From JAOUEA01 sp963719165 (GTDB taxonomy: Bacteria > Actinomycetota > UBA4738 > HRBIN12), in the NCBI GenBank assembly GCA_963719165.1, contig CAVRAV010000001.1:1364001-1428000 (forward strand): 64,000 nucleotides of DNA. The letters run 5' to 3'. The position numbers and the translations under genes are program-made. Of the stretch, positions 47,625 through 57,264 are shown piece after piece. Position 1 is the first letter of the stretch; the number at the start of each line of letters is the position of its first letter. Under the pieces are notes generated by a model, which saw only the letters and a list, made by a program, of their open reading frames with translations, was not told the DNA's origin and did no database searches.

Positions 47625-48926
47625 GTGAAGGTCGCCGTCATCGGTAGTGGGATCGCCGGGCTCGGCGCAGCGTGGGCGCTGTCGCGGTCCCACGAGGTCA
47701 CGGTCTATGAGGCCGGCACGCACCTCGGCGGTCACGCGAACACGGCCGAGGTGTGGGACCGGGGTCGCGCCGTGCCGGTGGATACCGGGTTCATCGTGTA
47801 CAACGAGCGCAACTACCCTAACCTCACCCGTCTGTTCGCCGCCGAAGGCGTCCCGACCGAGCCCAGCGACATGTCGTTCTCGGTCTCCGTGGGCGGCGGG
47901 GCGTTCGAGTACCAGGGCCGGGCCCAGGGTCTGTTCGCCCAGCCGTCCAACCTCGCGGACGCCTCCTTCCGCCGGATGGTTCGAGAGATCCTCCGGTTCA
48001 CGAGCGAGGCGCGCGAGCTCCTGGGGAGCGGGTCACGGATCTCGATGGGCTCCTACCTGGAGCGCCATGGGTACTCGAGGGCCTTCCGCGAGGACTACCT
48101 CCTGCCCATCACCGCGTGCATCTGGTCATCGCGCCTGGACGCGATGCTCGACTATCCGGCCGCCACCATGGTGGCCTTCCTGGACAACCACGGGCTGCTC
48201 CAGGTGCGGCACCGGCCGCAGTGGCGGACGGTCTCCGGCGGGTCGCGGGAGTACGTGCGCCGGGTCGCCGCTCGCTTCAGCACGGGCCTTCGCCTAGCGA
48301 CGCCCGTACGGGGGCTCGAGCGTGGGCCGGAGGGCGTCACCGTCCTCGATGCCCGCGGAGGGCGCGATCGCTACGACCACGTCGTGATGGCGACGCATGC
48401 CGACACCACCCTCGCCCTCCTCGGCCCCGAAGCCTCATCCCTCGAGCGGCAGCTCCTCGGGGCGTTCCGCTTCCAGGAGAATCGGGCGGTGCTGCACCGC
48501 GACGCTTCCCTGATGCCCGCCCGCCGTCGCGTGTGGTCGAGCTGGAACTACCTCGCCGAGCATCGTGGGTATGGTGGCGAGGTGTCCCTCAGCTACTGGA
48601 TGGATCGGCTTCAGAACCTGCGCACCGAACGTCCCGTCATCGTGACGCTCAATCCCCACCGCGAGCCGAGAGAACCCGTGGCCGAGTTCATCTACCAGCA
48701 CCCTGCGTACGACCGGAGCTCCATCGACGCTCAGGCGGCGTTGCCGTCCATCCAGGGCCTCGACCGGACGTGGTTCTGCGGCAGCTGGTCCGGGTTCGGG
48801 TTCCACGAGGACGGCCTCCGGTCCGGGCTCGAGGTGGCGGCCGCGCTGGGCGCCCCCGCGCCGTGGTGGTCGTCGCCGACGGCGTCACCCGCCCCCGCGA
48901 CCCCGCTCGCTACCGTGGGGGCTTGA
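47625..48926 (+). CDS. FAD-dependent amine-oxidase-like oxidoreductase (COG2907 type)
   Basis: 433 aa. The dinucleotide-binding motif VAVIGSGIAGLGAAWALS is at the N-terminus and the C-terminal FAD segment is TWFCGSWSGFGFHEDGLRSG. VPVDTGFIVYNERNYPNL is the group signature. Genes of this group are commonly placed with DUF1365 and cyclopropane fatty acid synthase, as here, and are thought to act on fatty acyl chains. GTG 47625 with GGGAGGA upstream. Confidence 0.9.
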   Translation: MKVAVIGSGIAGLGAAWALSRSHEVTVYEAGTHLGGHANTAEVWDRGRAVPVDTGFIVYNERNYPNLTRLFAAEGVPTEPSDMSFSVSVGGGAFEYQGRAQGLFAQPSNLADASFRRMVREILRFTSEARELLGSGSRISMGSYLERHGYSRAFREDYLLPITACIWSSRLDAMLDYPAATMVAFLDNHGLLQVRHRPQWRTVSGGSREYVRRVAARFSTGLRLATPVRGLERGPEGVTVLDARGGRDRYDHVVMATHADTTLALLGPEASSLERQLLGAFRFQENRAVLHRDASLMPARRRVWSSWNYLAEHRGYGGEVSLSYWMDRLQNLRTERPVIVTLNPHREPREPVAEFIYQHPAYDRSSIDAQAALPSIQGLDRTWFCGSWSGFGFHEDGLRSGLEVAAALGAPAPWWSSPTASPAPATPLATVGA

Positions 48927-49807
48927 GCCTGGTGCAGACCCTCGAGCGCGATCGAACGCAGGGCGACCCGCGAGCGGACGGCGGAGCCGTCGCGCCCCCA
49001 CCCGGGTTGCGCTCAGCGATCTACGAGTGCCGAGTGATGCACCAGCGCTTCTTCCCGGTGCGCCACCGTCTCGGCTACGGCGTCTGGTACCTGCTGGCCG
49101 ACCTCGACGAGCTACCGACGCTGGACCGCACGGTGCGCGGCTTCGGTGTCGACCGAGGCGCGCCGGTGAGCTTCCACCGTCGAGACCACGGCCCACGCGA
49201 TGGCTCCCCCCTGCGGCCGTGGGTCGAGGCCCGGCTCGCGGAGGCCGGGGTCGATCTCGACGGCGGACCGGTGCGCATCCTGTGCTTCCCGCGGGTCTTC
49301 GGATACGTCTTCAACCCCATCTCGGTCTGGTTCTGCCACGGCCGGGGGGGCGAGCTCCGCGCGATCGTGTACGAGGTCGCCAACACGTTCGGGCAATGGC
49401 ACCATTACGTGGTGCCCGTGCCCGCCGGCGACGGTCGCTCGGTGATCCACAGCTCCTTCGACAAGGAGCTGTTCGTTTCGCCGTTCGTCGACATGGCGTC
49501 CACGTACGACTTCCGCACGCGCGTGCCGGATGAGCGGATCGCCGTCCTCGTGCGGCAGATGGCGGCCGGCGGCCAGGTATTGGTGGCGACCCTCACCGGT
49601 CGCCGGCGCGCGCTCACAGGAGGCGGGCTCGCTCGCGTGCTCGCGAGATACCCGTTGGTGACCCTGAAGGTGATGGCCGGGATCCACTGGGAGGCAGCGA
49701 AGCTGCGGCTGAAAGGGGCGCCGTATCGACGGCGCGGCCTCCCGCCCGCTCACGACACGACCGTGGTGCGCTCGCGCGCGCGGCGCGACGCCACCGCGAA
49801 GCGATGA
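48923..49807 (+). CDS. DUF1365 family protein
   Basis: 294 aa. Family features: YECRVMHQRFFPVRHRLGYG at the start, then FNPISVWFCHGRGGELRAIV and VSPFVDMASTYDFRT. Activity unknown; genetic linkage to cyclopropane and other modified fatty acid synthesis is widespread. The start is either TTG 48923 (overlapping the previous stop) or GTG 48932; the first 25 residues are not conserved, so the choice is open. Confidence 0.87.
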   Translation: MSLVQTLERDRTQGDPRADGGAVAPPPGLRSAIYECRVMHQRFFPVRHRLGYGVWYLLADLDELPTLDRTVRGFGVDRGAPVSFHRRDHGPRDGSPLRPWVEARLAEAGVDLDGGPVRILCFPRVFGYVFNPISVWFCHGRGGELRAIVYEVANTFGQWHHYVVPVPAGDGRSVIHSSFDKELFVSPFVDMASTYDFRTRVPDERIAVLVRQMAAGGQVLVATLTGRRRALTGGGLARVLARYPLVTLKVMAGIHWEAAKLRLKGAPYRRRGLPPAHDTTVVRSRARRDATAKR

Positions 49808-51024
49808 AGACGGAGGAGCGGACCCGGACCCCGCGGCGGGGGCGCACGTTGGGGCCTTTCGAGCGCATGGTGCTGGACGTGGTGGGCCGTCGGGTGCGCA
49901 CGGGCCGCCTGGAGTTGGATCTGCCCGACGGCTCGCGGAAGGTGTTCGTGGGGCGGGAAGACGGGCCACAGGCGCGCCTGAGCGTGCGGGACCCTCGGAT
50001 CCTCCGGCGCGTCGCGACGACGGGCGCGATCGGGCTCGCCGACGGGTACATCGCGGGCGAGTACGCGACCGAAGATCTCGCTTCCTTCATCGAGCTGATG
50101 GCCCTGCACGTGGAACCCGAGCATCGGGTGGCCGTGCCCGTGATCCTGGACCGGGTCGGCCGGGCGATCTGGCACGCGCTGGGCCGCGGCGGGGGGCCGC
50201 GTGGACCCCTGAAGGACGTGGTGGAGCACTACGACCTCGGCAATGACTTCTACGCGCTGTGGCTCGACCCCTCGATGACCTACTCCTCCGGCGTGTTCGC
50301 TCGCGACGAGATGAGTCTGGAGCAGGCCCAACGCGAGAAATACCGGCGCCTGGCCGAGGCGGCCGACATCCGCGCGGGTCACCGCGTGCTGGAGATCGGA
50401 TCGGGCTGGGGTGGGTTCGCTACCTACCTCGCGGAGCTCGGGGCTGAGGTGAGCACCATCACCGTGTCGCGGGAGCAGGCCGCCTACGTCGAGAAGCGCG
50501 CGGCCGAGCGCGGCCTGCGCGGGCGCGTTCACGTCCGACTCGAGGACTTCGCCGAGCACCGCGGTTCCTACGATCGGCTCGTCTCGGTGGAGATGATCGA
50601 ATCGATCCCCAGATCGCGGTGGGGCGAGTACTTCGGCGCCCTTCGCGACCGCGTGCGCCCCGGCGGCCTCATCGGCCTGCAGGTCATCACGGTCGCGGAC
50701 CATCACTGGCGCTCGTCCGACGAGAACCCGGACTTCATCCGTCGCTACGTATTCCCCGGAGGCCAGGTCCCCGCGCCGATGATCCTTCACGGGCTCGCCG
50801 AAGGCGTGGGATTGCGCTGGGTGAGCGACGAGGGGCACGGCGCGTCCTACGCCCGCACGCTGCGGTGCTGGCTGGAGGCCTTCGACGCGCGATGGCAGCA
50901 GATCGAGGCGCTCGGCTTCGACGAGCCCTTCCGGCGCATGTGGCGCTACTACCTCGCCTATTGCGAGGGCGGGTTCCGCGCCGGACGTGCCGACGTCAGC
51001 CAGATCGTCCTGGAACGACCCTAG
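49804..51024 (+). CDS. cfa: Cyclopropane-fatty-acyl-phospholipid synthase-like methyltransferase
   Basis: 406 aa. The SAM-binding site is VLEIGSGWGGFATYLAE. The family run DVVEHYDLGNDFYALWLDPSMTYSSGVF and the catalytic region VSVEMIESIP and FIRRYVFPGGQVPA are present. It transfers a methylene group to unsaturated acyl chains, or methylates them. ATG overlaps the DUF1365 stop (ATGA). With the adjacent desaturase it could make cyclopropane or mid-chain methyl-branched membrane lipids. Confidence 0.94.
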   Translation: MKTEERTRTPRRGRTLGPFERMVLDVVGRRVRTGRLELDLPDGSRKVFVGREDGPQARLSVRDPRILRRVATTGAIGLADGYIAGEYATEDLASFIELMALHVEPEHRVAVPVILDRVGRAIWHALGRGGGPRGPLKDVVEHYDLGNDFYALWLDPSMTYSSGVFARDEMSLEQAQREKYRRLAEAADIRAGHRVLEIGSGWGGFATYLAELGAEVSTITVSREQAAYVEKRAAERGLRGRVHVRLEDFAEHRGSYDRLVSVEMIESIPRSRWGEYFGALRDRVRPGGLIGLQVITVADHHWRSSDENPDFIRRYVFPGGQVPAPMILHGLAEGVGLRWVSDEGHGASYARTLRCWLEAFDARWQQIEALGFDEPFRRMWRYYLAYCEGGFRAGRADVSQIVLERP

Positions 51025-51071
51025 CGGCCATCTCGGCGCGCCGAAGGTCGGTCGGCCGAGTGGGGCTCAAT

Positions 51072-51560
51072 GTGACCCTCCGTTCGGCCGACACCTTACG
51101 AACATGTCGCGCCCTGCTCCGACCTCGTGACGAAGGCGGCTTCACCCTGGTGGAGCTGCTGGTCGTCGTGCTCGTCATCGCCATCTTGATCACGATCGGC
51201 CTGCCCACGTATCTGGGGACCCGGACCCGCGCCCAGGATCGCAAGACGCAGCAGGACATCCGGATCGCGTTCACCGCGGAGAAGGCCTACTTCGCGGACA
51301 CCAACCGCTACACGGCGACCGCCGGCGCGATGACGATCATCGAACCCGCGCTTGCCTACGTCGACAGCGATACGCCCGTCGCCGCCGGGTCCGTGTACCT
51401 GCACTACCACCCGGGCGCGAACGAACTCTTCGTGTCGGCGCGCAGCCAGTCCGGCACGTGCCTGTACCTGCGGGACGTGAACGGAAGCAGCGTGCAGTAC
51501 TCGACCTCGGCGGCGCCCTGCGGTGTGGCCGACGTGCAGGCATACGCGGCAGCGTGGTGA
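51072..51560 (+). CDS. Type IV pilin-like protein, orphan
   Basis: 162 aa. The prepilin motif DEGGFTLVELLVVVLVIAIL gives a leader of about 20 residues ending in Gly, a mature Phe and the Glu5. The C-terminal domain has two Cys (SGTCLYLRD and SAAPCGV) placed like the pilin D-loop. It belongs to the PilA/PilE class, distinct from the Flp pilin at 11.5 kb. No other type IV pilus gene is in the window. GTG 51072 (GGGG at 6 nt) or GTG 51060. Confidence 0.85.
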   Translation: MTLRSADTLRTCRALLRPRDEGGFTLVELLVVVLVIAILITIGLPTYLGTRTRAQDRKTQQDIRIAFTAEKAYFADTNRYTATAGAMTIIEPALAYVDSDTPVAAGSVYLHYHPGANELFVSARSQSGTCLYLRDVNGSSVQYSTSAAPCGVADVQAYAAAW

Positions 51561-51637
51561 GCGAGCGCTCGCCACGGCTAACTAGTTACTCCGGGTAGGT
51601 CAAGTTCCGCCGGCCGAAACGCCGATACGACGCTGGT

Positions 51638-53240
51638 ATGAGGGGCGAACGGGGAGCGGAGGGGGGTCCGGCCACGACGACGTCCACGCTCTCGCGGCGG
51701 CGGTTCGTGCGGAATGCGGCCGTCGGTGGCGCGATCGCCGGCTCCGGGATCTCGTCCTCGCTCCTGCAGGCGCTGCCCGCGCAGGCCGCCGAACGCGCGG
51801 GGGCCGCGTCGTTCCTGCCCTCGGACAACGACCTGCATCTGCTGCGCCGTGCGACGTGGGGTCCCACCCCCAACCTGCACAAGCAGATCCGCAAGATGGG
51901 CATGAACAAATGGCTGGATCAGCAGCTGAAGCCCCACTCGATCGACGATCGGGACTGCGAGCGCATCATCAACAAGCGGTTCCCGCGCCTCGCGTGGAAC
52001 TCGCGCCAGGCCTATCTGAACCTCGACGGCATCCTGGGACCTCATGTACGAGCTCGGCTACGCCGCGATCGTCCGGGCGACGTGGAGCAAGCGGCAGCTC
52101 TTCGAGGTGATGGTCGACTTCTGGTCCAACCACCTGAACGTCGCGAACCCCAGCGACAACGTGTGGTGGTCGCGGCACGACTACGACCGCACGGTGATCC
52201 GCCGCCACGCGCTCGGCAAGTTCTCCGACATGCTCGCGGCGTCCGCGACGCACCCCGCGATGATGACCTACCTCAACAACGCGGAGTCGACCAAGGACAA
52301 CCCGAACGAGAACTACGGCCGCGAGCTTCTCGAGCTGCACACGGTCGGCGTCGACGGCGGCTACACCGAGGCGCAGATGCGGACGTCGGCGCTGATCCTC
52401 ACGGGCTTAGGGGTCCACTGGTACGACGACGTGAACGACGGCACGTTCCGCTACAACCCCGAGGACCATTACACCGGTCACGTGAAGGTGTTGAACTGGT
52501 CCTCCCACAACGACAGCGCGCGCAGGGGGCTGCACGTGGCGCTCGACTACGTCGACTACCTCGCGCACACCAAGTCCACGGCCCGGCGCATCGCCTCCAA
52601 GCTGTGCGAGCGATTCCTCTCGGACAAGCCGCCCGGCGGCCTCGTCGAGAAGATGGCGGAGACGTACCGCGCGCACGACACCGCGATCGTGCCCGCGCTC
52701 CACGTCCTGTTCGGCTCCAAGGCCTTCCGCCAATCCAAGGGCGACAAGGTGATCCGGCCGATGCAGGACGTGGTGGCGACCCTGCGGATCCTCGGCGTGA
52801 AGCCCGACGCCGGCAACGGCACCGACGGACTCCGCAGCCTCTACTGGACCACCGAGAGCCTGAGCGATGCGCCGCTCGCCTGGGTCCAGCCCAACGGCTA
52901 CCCGGACTACGCCGACGCCTGGCGCTCGGCGGGCGGTTCGCTGAACCGCTGGAACACCCATCTGTCCCTGGCCGCGGGTTGGAACGATGACCTCCAGCTC
53001 CCCGACCTGCGGCGGAACCTCCTGCCGGCGCGGCTCCCGAGGAACCACGGGGACCTCGTGCAGGCGCTCGCGCAGCGGCTCGTGTTCCGCAAGCTCTCGG
53101 CCACGCACCGCAACGCGCTGTGCACGTTCGTCGGCCGCGCGGCCTCCGACCCGCTCCTCGCGACGGACGCGGCCGTCACCTGGCGCCTGCCCTACCTCGT
53201 CGCCCTCATCCTCGACTCGCCCTATCACGAGATCAGGTGA
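51638..53240 (+). CDS. DUF1800 family protein, Tat-exported, one frameshift
   Basis: About 533 aa joined near 52035. Frame one carries a Tat signal (SRRRFVRNAAVGGAIAGSG) and the family start LHLLRRATWGPTP. Frame two has FEVMVDFWSNHLNV, NENYGRELLELHTVGVDGGY, LILTGLGVHWY, ASKLCERFLSDKPP and YPDYADAW. All DUF1800 blocks are present, so the break is probably a one-base indel. The family has no known activity but is nearly always paired with DUF1501, as here 4 bp downstream. Confidence 0.83.
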
Positions 53241-53244
53241 TCAC

Positions 53245-54552
53245 ATGTCCATGACGAAACCCCGCCCCACGCTCGATCCCCAGGCCGCGTTGAAGCCCTG
53301 CGGATGCCCGCACATACCCGCCCTGTCGCGCCGCAACTTCCTGAAGTCGTTGGGCGCGGCCGGCATCGTGGCGGGCATCGCCGGCGAGGACATGTTCACG
53401 AAGATGGCGTTCGCCGCCACGCCGTACACGGGCGACGTGCTCGTGGTGCTCTCGCTCCGCGGGGGCTTCGACGGGCTGAGCGCCATCGTCCCGGCCTCGG
53501 GCACGGACTACCTAGACTATGTGGCGCTACGACCCAACATCGCGATCCCTCAGGGGCAGCTCCTCCCGCTCAATGCCCAGTTCGGGATGCACCCCGCCAT
53601 GGCGCCGTTGCAGCCGTTCTGGAACGCGCACACGTTCGGCGTCGTGCACGCCGTCGGCATGGCACAGCCCAACCGGTCGCACTTCGACGCGATGGAGGAG
53701 ATGGAGCGCGCGGCGCCCGGAAGCTCGCTGCGGACCGGATGGATCGACCGGGTCATGGGGCTCCGCGACCCCGGCACCGCGTTCCAGGCGACCCAGATGG
53801 GATCCAACACCGCCGCCTCGGCCTTCCTCGGGCCCAACCCGGAGCTCGCGATGTACAACATCAGCTCGTTCCACCTGAGCGGCGCCTGGAACGACACCGA
53901 GAAGGCCCATTGGGATACCGCATTGCGTTCGCTGAACGGCGGCGCCCCCGCGAGCGTGAGCGACCCCTCGATGACGGCCCTCGACGCCCTCGCGAAGGCC
54001 GCAACACTCCCGGGGACTGGCTACGTCCCCGGCAACGGAGCCTCCTATCCCAACACCGGACTCGGCAACGCCCTGTCCAACATCGCGCAGCTCATCAGGA
54101 ACGACACCGGCCTGCAGGTGGCGGCCGTGGACTACGGCGACTGGGATATGCACGTCGACTTGGGCAAGTTCGACGATGGGTGGATGCACGATCACCTCAC
54201 CGAGCTTTCGGGTTCGCTCGCGGCGTTCGCCACCGACCTGGGCGCCGGGATGAACAAGGTCACGCTCGTGACGCTCACCGAGTTCGGTCGCCGCGCCGAG
54301 GAGAACGGATCAGGCGGCGTGGACCACGGCTACGGCCAGGCCGTCTTCCTGCTGGGGGGCGGCATCAAGGGCGGGCAGGTGCACGGCGCGTGGCCCGGCC
54401 TCGCCCACGGCGACCTCGTCGACGGGGACCTCAACGGCGTGAACGACTACCGGCTGGTGCTCGCCGAACTGCTCGAGAAGCGGTGCGAGGCTAGCTCCGT
54501 GGCGAGCGTCTTCCCGGGGATCGACCCCACGCGCTACAACATCGCGAACTGA
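53245..54552 (+). CDS. DUF1501 family protein, Tat-exported
   Basis: 435 aa. Tat-like signal SRRNFLKSLGAAGIVAG near residue 30 after a Cys-rich start (KPCGCPHIP). The body is alkaline-phosphatase/sulfatase superfamily-like: VLVVLSLRGGFDGLSAIVP, GMAQPNRSHFDAME, VDYGDWDMH and LTEFGRRAEENGSGGVDHGYG. DUF1501 proteins are predicted metal-dependent hydrolases, with no proven substrate. It forms a two-gene operon with the DUF1800 gene. Confidence 0.9.
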   Translation: MSMTKPRPTLDPQAALKPCGCPHIPALSRRNFLKSLGAAGIVAGIAGEDMFTKMAFAATPYTGDVLVVLSLRGGFDGLSAIVPASGTDYLDYVALRPNIAIPQGQLLPLNAQFGMHPAMAPLQPFWNAHTFGVVHAVGMAQPNRSHFDAMEEMERAAPGSSLRTGWIDRVMGLRDPGTAFQATQMGSNTAASAFLGPNPELAMYNISSFHLSGAWNDTEKAHWDTALRSLNGGAPASVSDPSMTALDALAKAATLPGTGYVPGNGASYPNTGLGNALSNIAQLIRNDTGLQVAAVDYGDWDMHVDLGKFDDGWMHDHLTELSGSLAAFATDLGAGMNKVTLVTLTEFGRRAEENGSGGVDHGYGQAVFLLGGGIKGGQVHGAWPGLAHGDLVDGDLNGVNDYRLVLAELLEKRCEASSVASVFPGIDPTRYNIAN

Positions 54553-54574
54553 GCCCGCGGGGACCTCCGTCGCG

Positions 54575-56653
54575 TTACGGCGACCAGTCGACGCCGAGCT
54601 GCGCGAACGCGAACGCGTGGATGTCCGTGAGCAGGCCCACCGCCTGGTCGAGCGACTGCCCGATGCCGTGGCCGCCGGACGCGATCCGCAGCAGGATCGG
54701 GCGCTCCGACGACGTCGCGGCCTGCAACCTGGCGGCCATCTTCTTGGCGTGGTACGCGTCGACGCGAGGGTCGAACTCGCCGGCGGTGAGCAGCACGGCG
54801 GGGTACGGCGTGCCGTCGACCACCCGGTGGTACGGCGAGTAGGCATAGATCGCCGCGAAGGACGCCGGATCCTCCACGGTGCCGAACTCCGAGACGTTGA
54901 AAGCCCCGTTCGGGTGCAGCTCGACCCGCAGCATGTCGAGGACCGGGACCTCGGCGATGACCGCCCGGGCGATGTCCGGGTGCTGCGTCAGCACGGCGCC
55001 CATCAGCAGGCCGCCGTTGGAGCCGCCGCGGATGGCCAGCCCGTCCACCGTGGTCACCCCGGACGAGACCAGGTGCCGCGCACAGCTCGAGAAGTCGTCG
55101 AAGCAGGTCTGCTTGGCGAGCAGCTGCCCGGCCCGGTGCCACTCCTCCCCGTACTCGCCGCCGCCGCGGATGTTCGCGATCGCGAGCACGGCGCCCTGCT
55201 CGAGCCACAGCAGGCGGCCGGGAACGAACCACGGCTTGAGCGAGATGCCGAAGCCTCCGTACGCGGTTAGCATCGTCGGTGCCGGGCCGGCGTCCAGCGT
55301 GCCGATCCGCGCGATGAGGCTCACCGGAACCCGGGTTCCGTCATCGGACGTCGCGAGGACCCGGCGCACCTCGAACCCGGAGAAGTCCAGCGGCGAGGTC
55401 GAGTCAAGGGCCGTCCGGCGAGGAGCCGAGCCGGTGTCCTCGGCGATCCACCACGACCGAGGCGATAGGAACGTCTCGACCGAGTAGACCACCACGTCCT
55501 CGCCGAGCCGGCGGACCGTGTCTATTGCGCACACGGGCGGCAGCTCGAGGGCGGGAAGCGGTTCGCCGTCGTGGTCGAACGCGCGGATGCCGGAGAGACC
55601 GCCGTCCATGTCCAGGACCCAGAGCCGGGCGTCGGTCATGGCCAGCCCCTCGACGGTGAGCCCCGTTTGCGGCACGACGACCGCGCCCTCGGCCGCCGAG
55701 GCCCCCGGAGCCATCGCGAGCTTGCGGATCTGCCCGCGCGGGGCGTCCTTCAGGCAGAGCAGGAAGATCGCATCGGGACCGAACGCGGCGTCGACGACCT
55801 CGTCCGCGAGGTCGGCGAGCATCCACCACGCGCCGGCATCCTGCGGCCTCGCGAACAGCTGCCACTCGCTCCCGTCGCCCTTCTGAGCGCGGTCGAGGAC
55901 CCAACGACCGTCGAACGAGGCCGACAGGTAGTGCTCGACGATCCGGTCGTCGGCGAGGTCGAGGGAGAGATCCCGACGGTCCTCCACGGCGCCGCCGAGT
56001 TCATGGAACCAGACCTCCTGGAAGAACCCGGCGTCCTCGTCGCGCCGCTCACCGGGGGCGGGGTGGCGCGTGTACCAGAAGGCGGACGCGTCGGCGCGCC
56101 AAGCCATCGACCCGCCGGCGGTGCCGCTGTTGACGCGGGCGATCGGTTCACCGACGAGCTCGCCCGTCGCCGCGTCGTACACGTGGAGCGTGCCGTCCTC
56201 TGTGCCATGAGAGGAGAGCGACACGGCGACCAGACGCCCGTCCGGGGAAGGCACGTACCAGTCGATGGTCGTCGCCCCGCTCGCGTCGATGACGTTGGGG
56301 TCGACGAGTACGCGCTCCGAGGCCGGATCGCGCAGGTCGCTGAACGCGACGAGGAACGGCTGCTGCTTGGGCGGCTCGTTCTTGAGCGCGAAGAACGTCC
56401 GGCCGCCTCGTTGTGGGTCGGTGTACGACGTTGAGTCGACCGTGAGGATCTCCGCGGCCCTGTGCCGGATGTCGTCGTAGGACGGGATGGCCTTGAGGTA
56501 GGCCACCGTGCGTTCGTGCTGGGCAGCGGTCCACGTCAGGGTCTCCTCGGAGCCCCGGTCCTCGAGCCAGCGATAGTCTTCGGTCACCTCGACGCCGTGA
56601 TAGGTCGTGGTGACGGGCGTGCGCTTCGCCTCGTCGATATCGCGATCAGCCAT
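54575..56653 (-). CDS. Prolyl oligopeptidase family serine peptidase
   Basis: 692 aa. The N-terminal seven-bladed propeller starts after VTTTYHGVEVTEDYRWLEDR. The catalytic domain has the nucleophile in IRGGSNGGLLMGA, the Asp in TAGEFDPRVDAYHA and the His in ASGGHGIG. ANIRGGGEYGEEWH is the S9A signature. It is probably cytoplasmic, cleaving short peptides after proline. ATG 56653 with GAGGCAGG; the frame extends 22 codons further without homology. Confidence 0.95.
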   Translation of the reverse strand: MADRDIDEAKRTPVTTTYHGVEVTEDYRWLEDRGSEETLTWTAAQHERTVAYLKAIPSYDDIRHRAAEILTVDSTSYTDPQRGGRTFFALKNEPPKQQPFLVAFSDLRDPASERVLVDPNVIDASGATTIDWYVPSPDGRLVAVSLSSHGTEDGTLHVYDAATGELVGEPIARVNSGTAGGSMAWRADASAFWYTRHPAPGERRDEDAGFFQEVWFHELGGAVEDRRDLSLDLADDRIVEHYLSASFDGRWVLDRAQKGDGSEWQLFARPQDAGAWWMLADLADEVVDAAFGPDAIFLLCLKDAPRGQIRKLAMAPGASAAEGAVVVPQTGLTVEGLAMTDARLWVLDMDGGLSGIRAFDHDGEPLPALELPPVCAIDTVRRLGEDVVVYSVETFLSPRSWWIAEDTGSAPRRTALDSTSPLDFSGFEVRRVLATSDDGTRVPVSLIARIGTLDAGPAPTMLTAYGGFGISLKPWFVPGRLLWLEQGAVLAIANIRGGGEYGEEWHRAGQLLAKQTCFDDFSSCARHLVSSGVTTVDGLAIRGGSNGGLLMGAVLTQHPDIARAVIAEVPVLDMLRVELHPNGAFNVSEFGTVEDPASFAAIYAYSPYHRVVDGTPYPAVLLTAGEFDPRVDAYHAKKMAARLQAATSSERPILLRIASGGHGIGQSLDQAVGLLTDIHAFAFAQLGVDWSP

Positions 56654-56748
56654 CGGCCTGCCTCGATGCTCTCTGCGTCCGGGGAGCGAAGATACCTCGT
56701 CCTCGGGTGAGACGGGCACGGTCGCCGGGACCGTGGCAGACTTCCCCG

Positions 56749-57027
56749 ATGGACGACGAGGAGCTTCTGGTTCGAGCGGAAGAGGCCCTGACCGAGATCA
56801 AGGTCAACCAAGGACTGTCCGAACATCACGCCGCCGTGCTGGCCGCGTTGCGCATCCGGCTCAAAGGCAGCGACGCGAAATCGCTGGAGGAGTTGCTCGA
56901 GGCGGCGGACGATCCGAAGCCCGGCGGCCTGGACGAGAAGCTCGCGGAAGCCGAGCGCGCGCCCAAGCGATCGCTCGACGATCTGTTCGCGAAAGAAGCG
57001 GAGCCGAAGCCCGACTGGCCCTCGTGA
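56749..57027 (+). CDS. Small acidic hypothetical protein, 92 aa
   Basis: No family recognised. Two or three charged helices are predicted (EELLVRAEEALTEIKVNQG, HHAAVLAALRIRLKG, LEELLEAADD) followed by a Lys/Asp/Pro-rich tail. ATG 56749 has CAGACT 6 nt upstream and no ribosome site, consistent with leaderless expression. The stop is directly against an IS256 remnant, so the true C-terminus may have been altered. Confidence 0.65.
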   Translation: MDDEELLVRAEEALTEIKVNQGLSEHHAAVLAALRIRLKGSDAKSLEELLEAADDPKPGGLDEKLAEAERAPKRSLDDLFAKEAEPKPDWPS

Positions 57028-57030
57028 GTT

Positions 57031-57177
57031 CATCCCGGCCTTGGGGAACTTGGTCTCGAGCATCGTGGCCACCTCGTGCAACTGGATCATCGCCGAGGCG
57101 TGATCCGGTGCGGAGAAGACCGTACGCACCACCGCGGCGACGGTGTCTTGGGCTCCCTTGCGGTCGGTGCGATCTGC
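57031..57177 (-). pseudogene. IS256-family transposase remnant
   Basis: About 48 codons on the minus strand read DRTDRKGAQDTVAAVVRTVF, then SAPDHASAMIQLHEVATMLE and TKFPKA. That is the conserved C-terminal third of IS256/mutator transposases (VRT-I/V-F-x-x-PD followed by L-x-x-KFPKA). No catalytic DDE region or terminal repeats remain. It marks an old insertion between the small acidic gene and a membrane-protein gene. Confidence 0.68.
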
Positions 57178-57264
57178 CGGGTGATGTTCGGATGCCCAGG
57201 GGACTCGTCGCGGGTCGAATCACCGCTTCCTTCTCATGAAACTGCCAGCTACGCTAGGGGAGAC

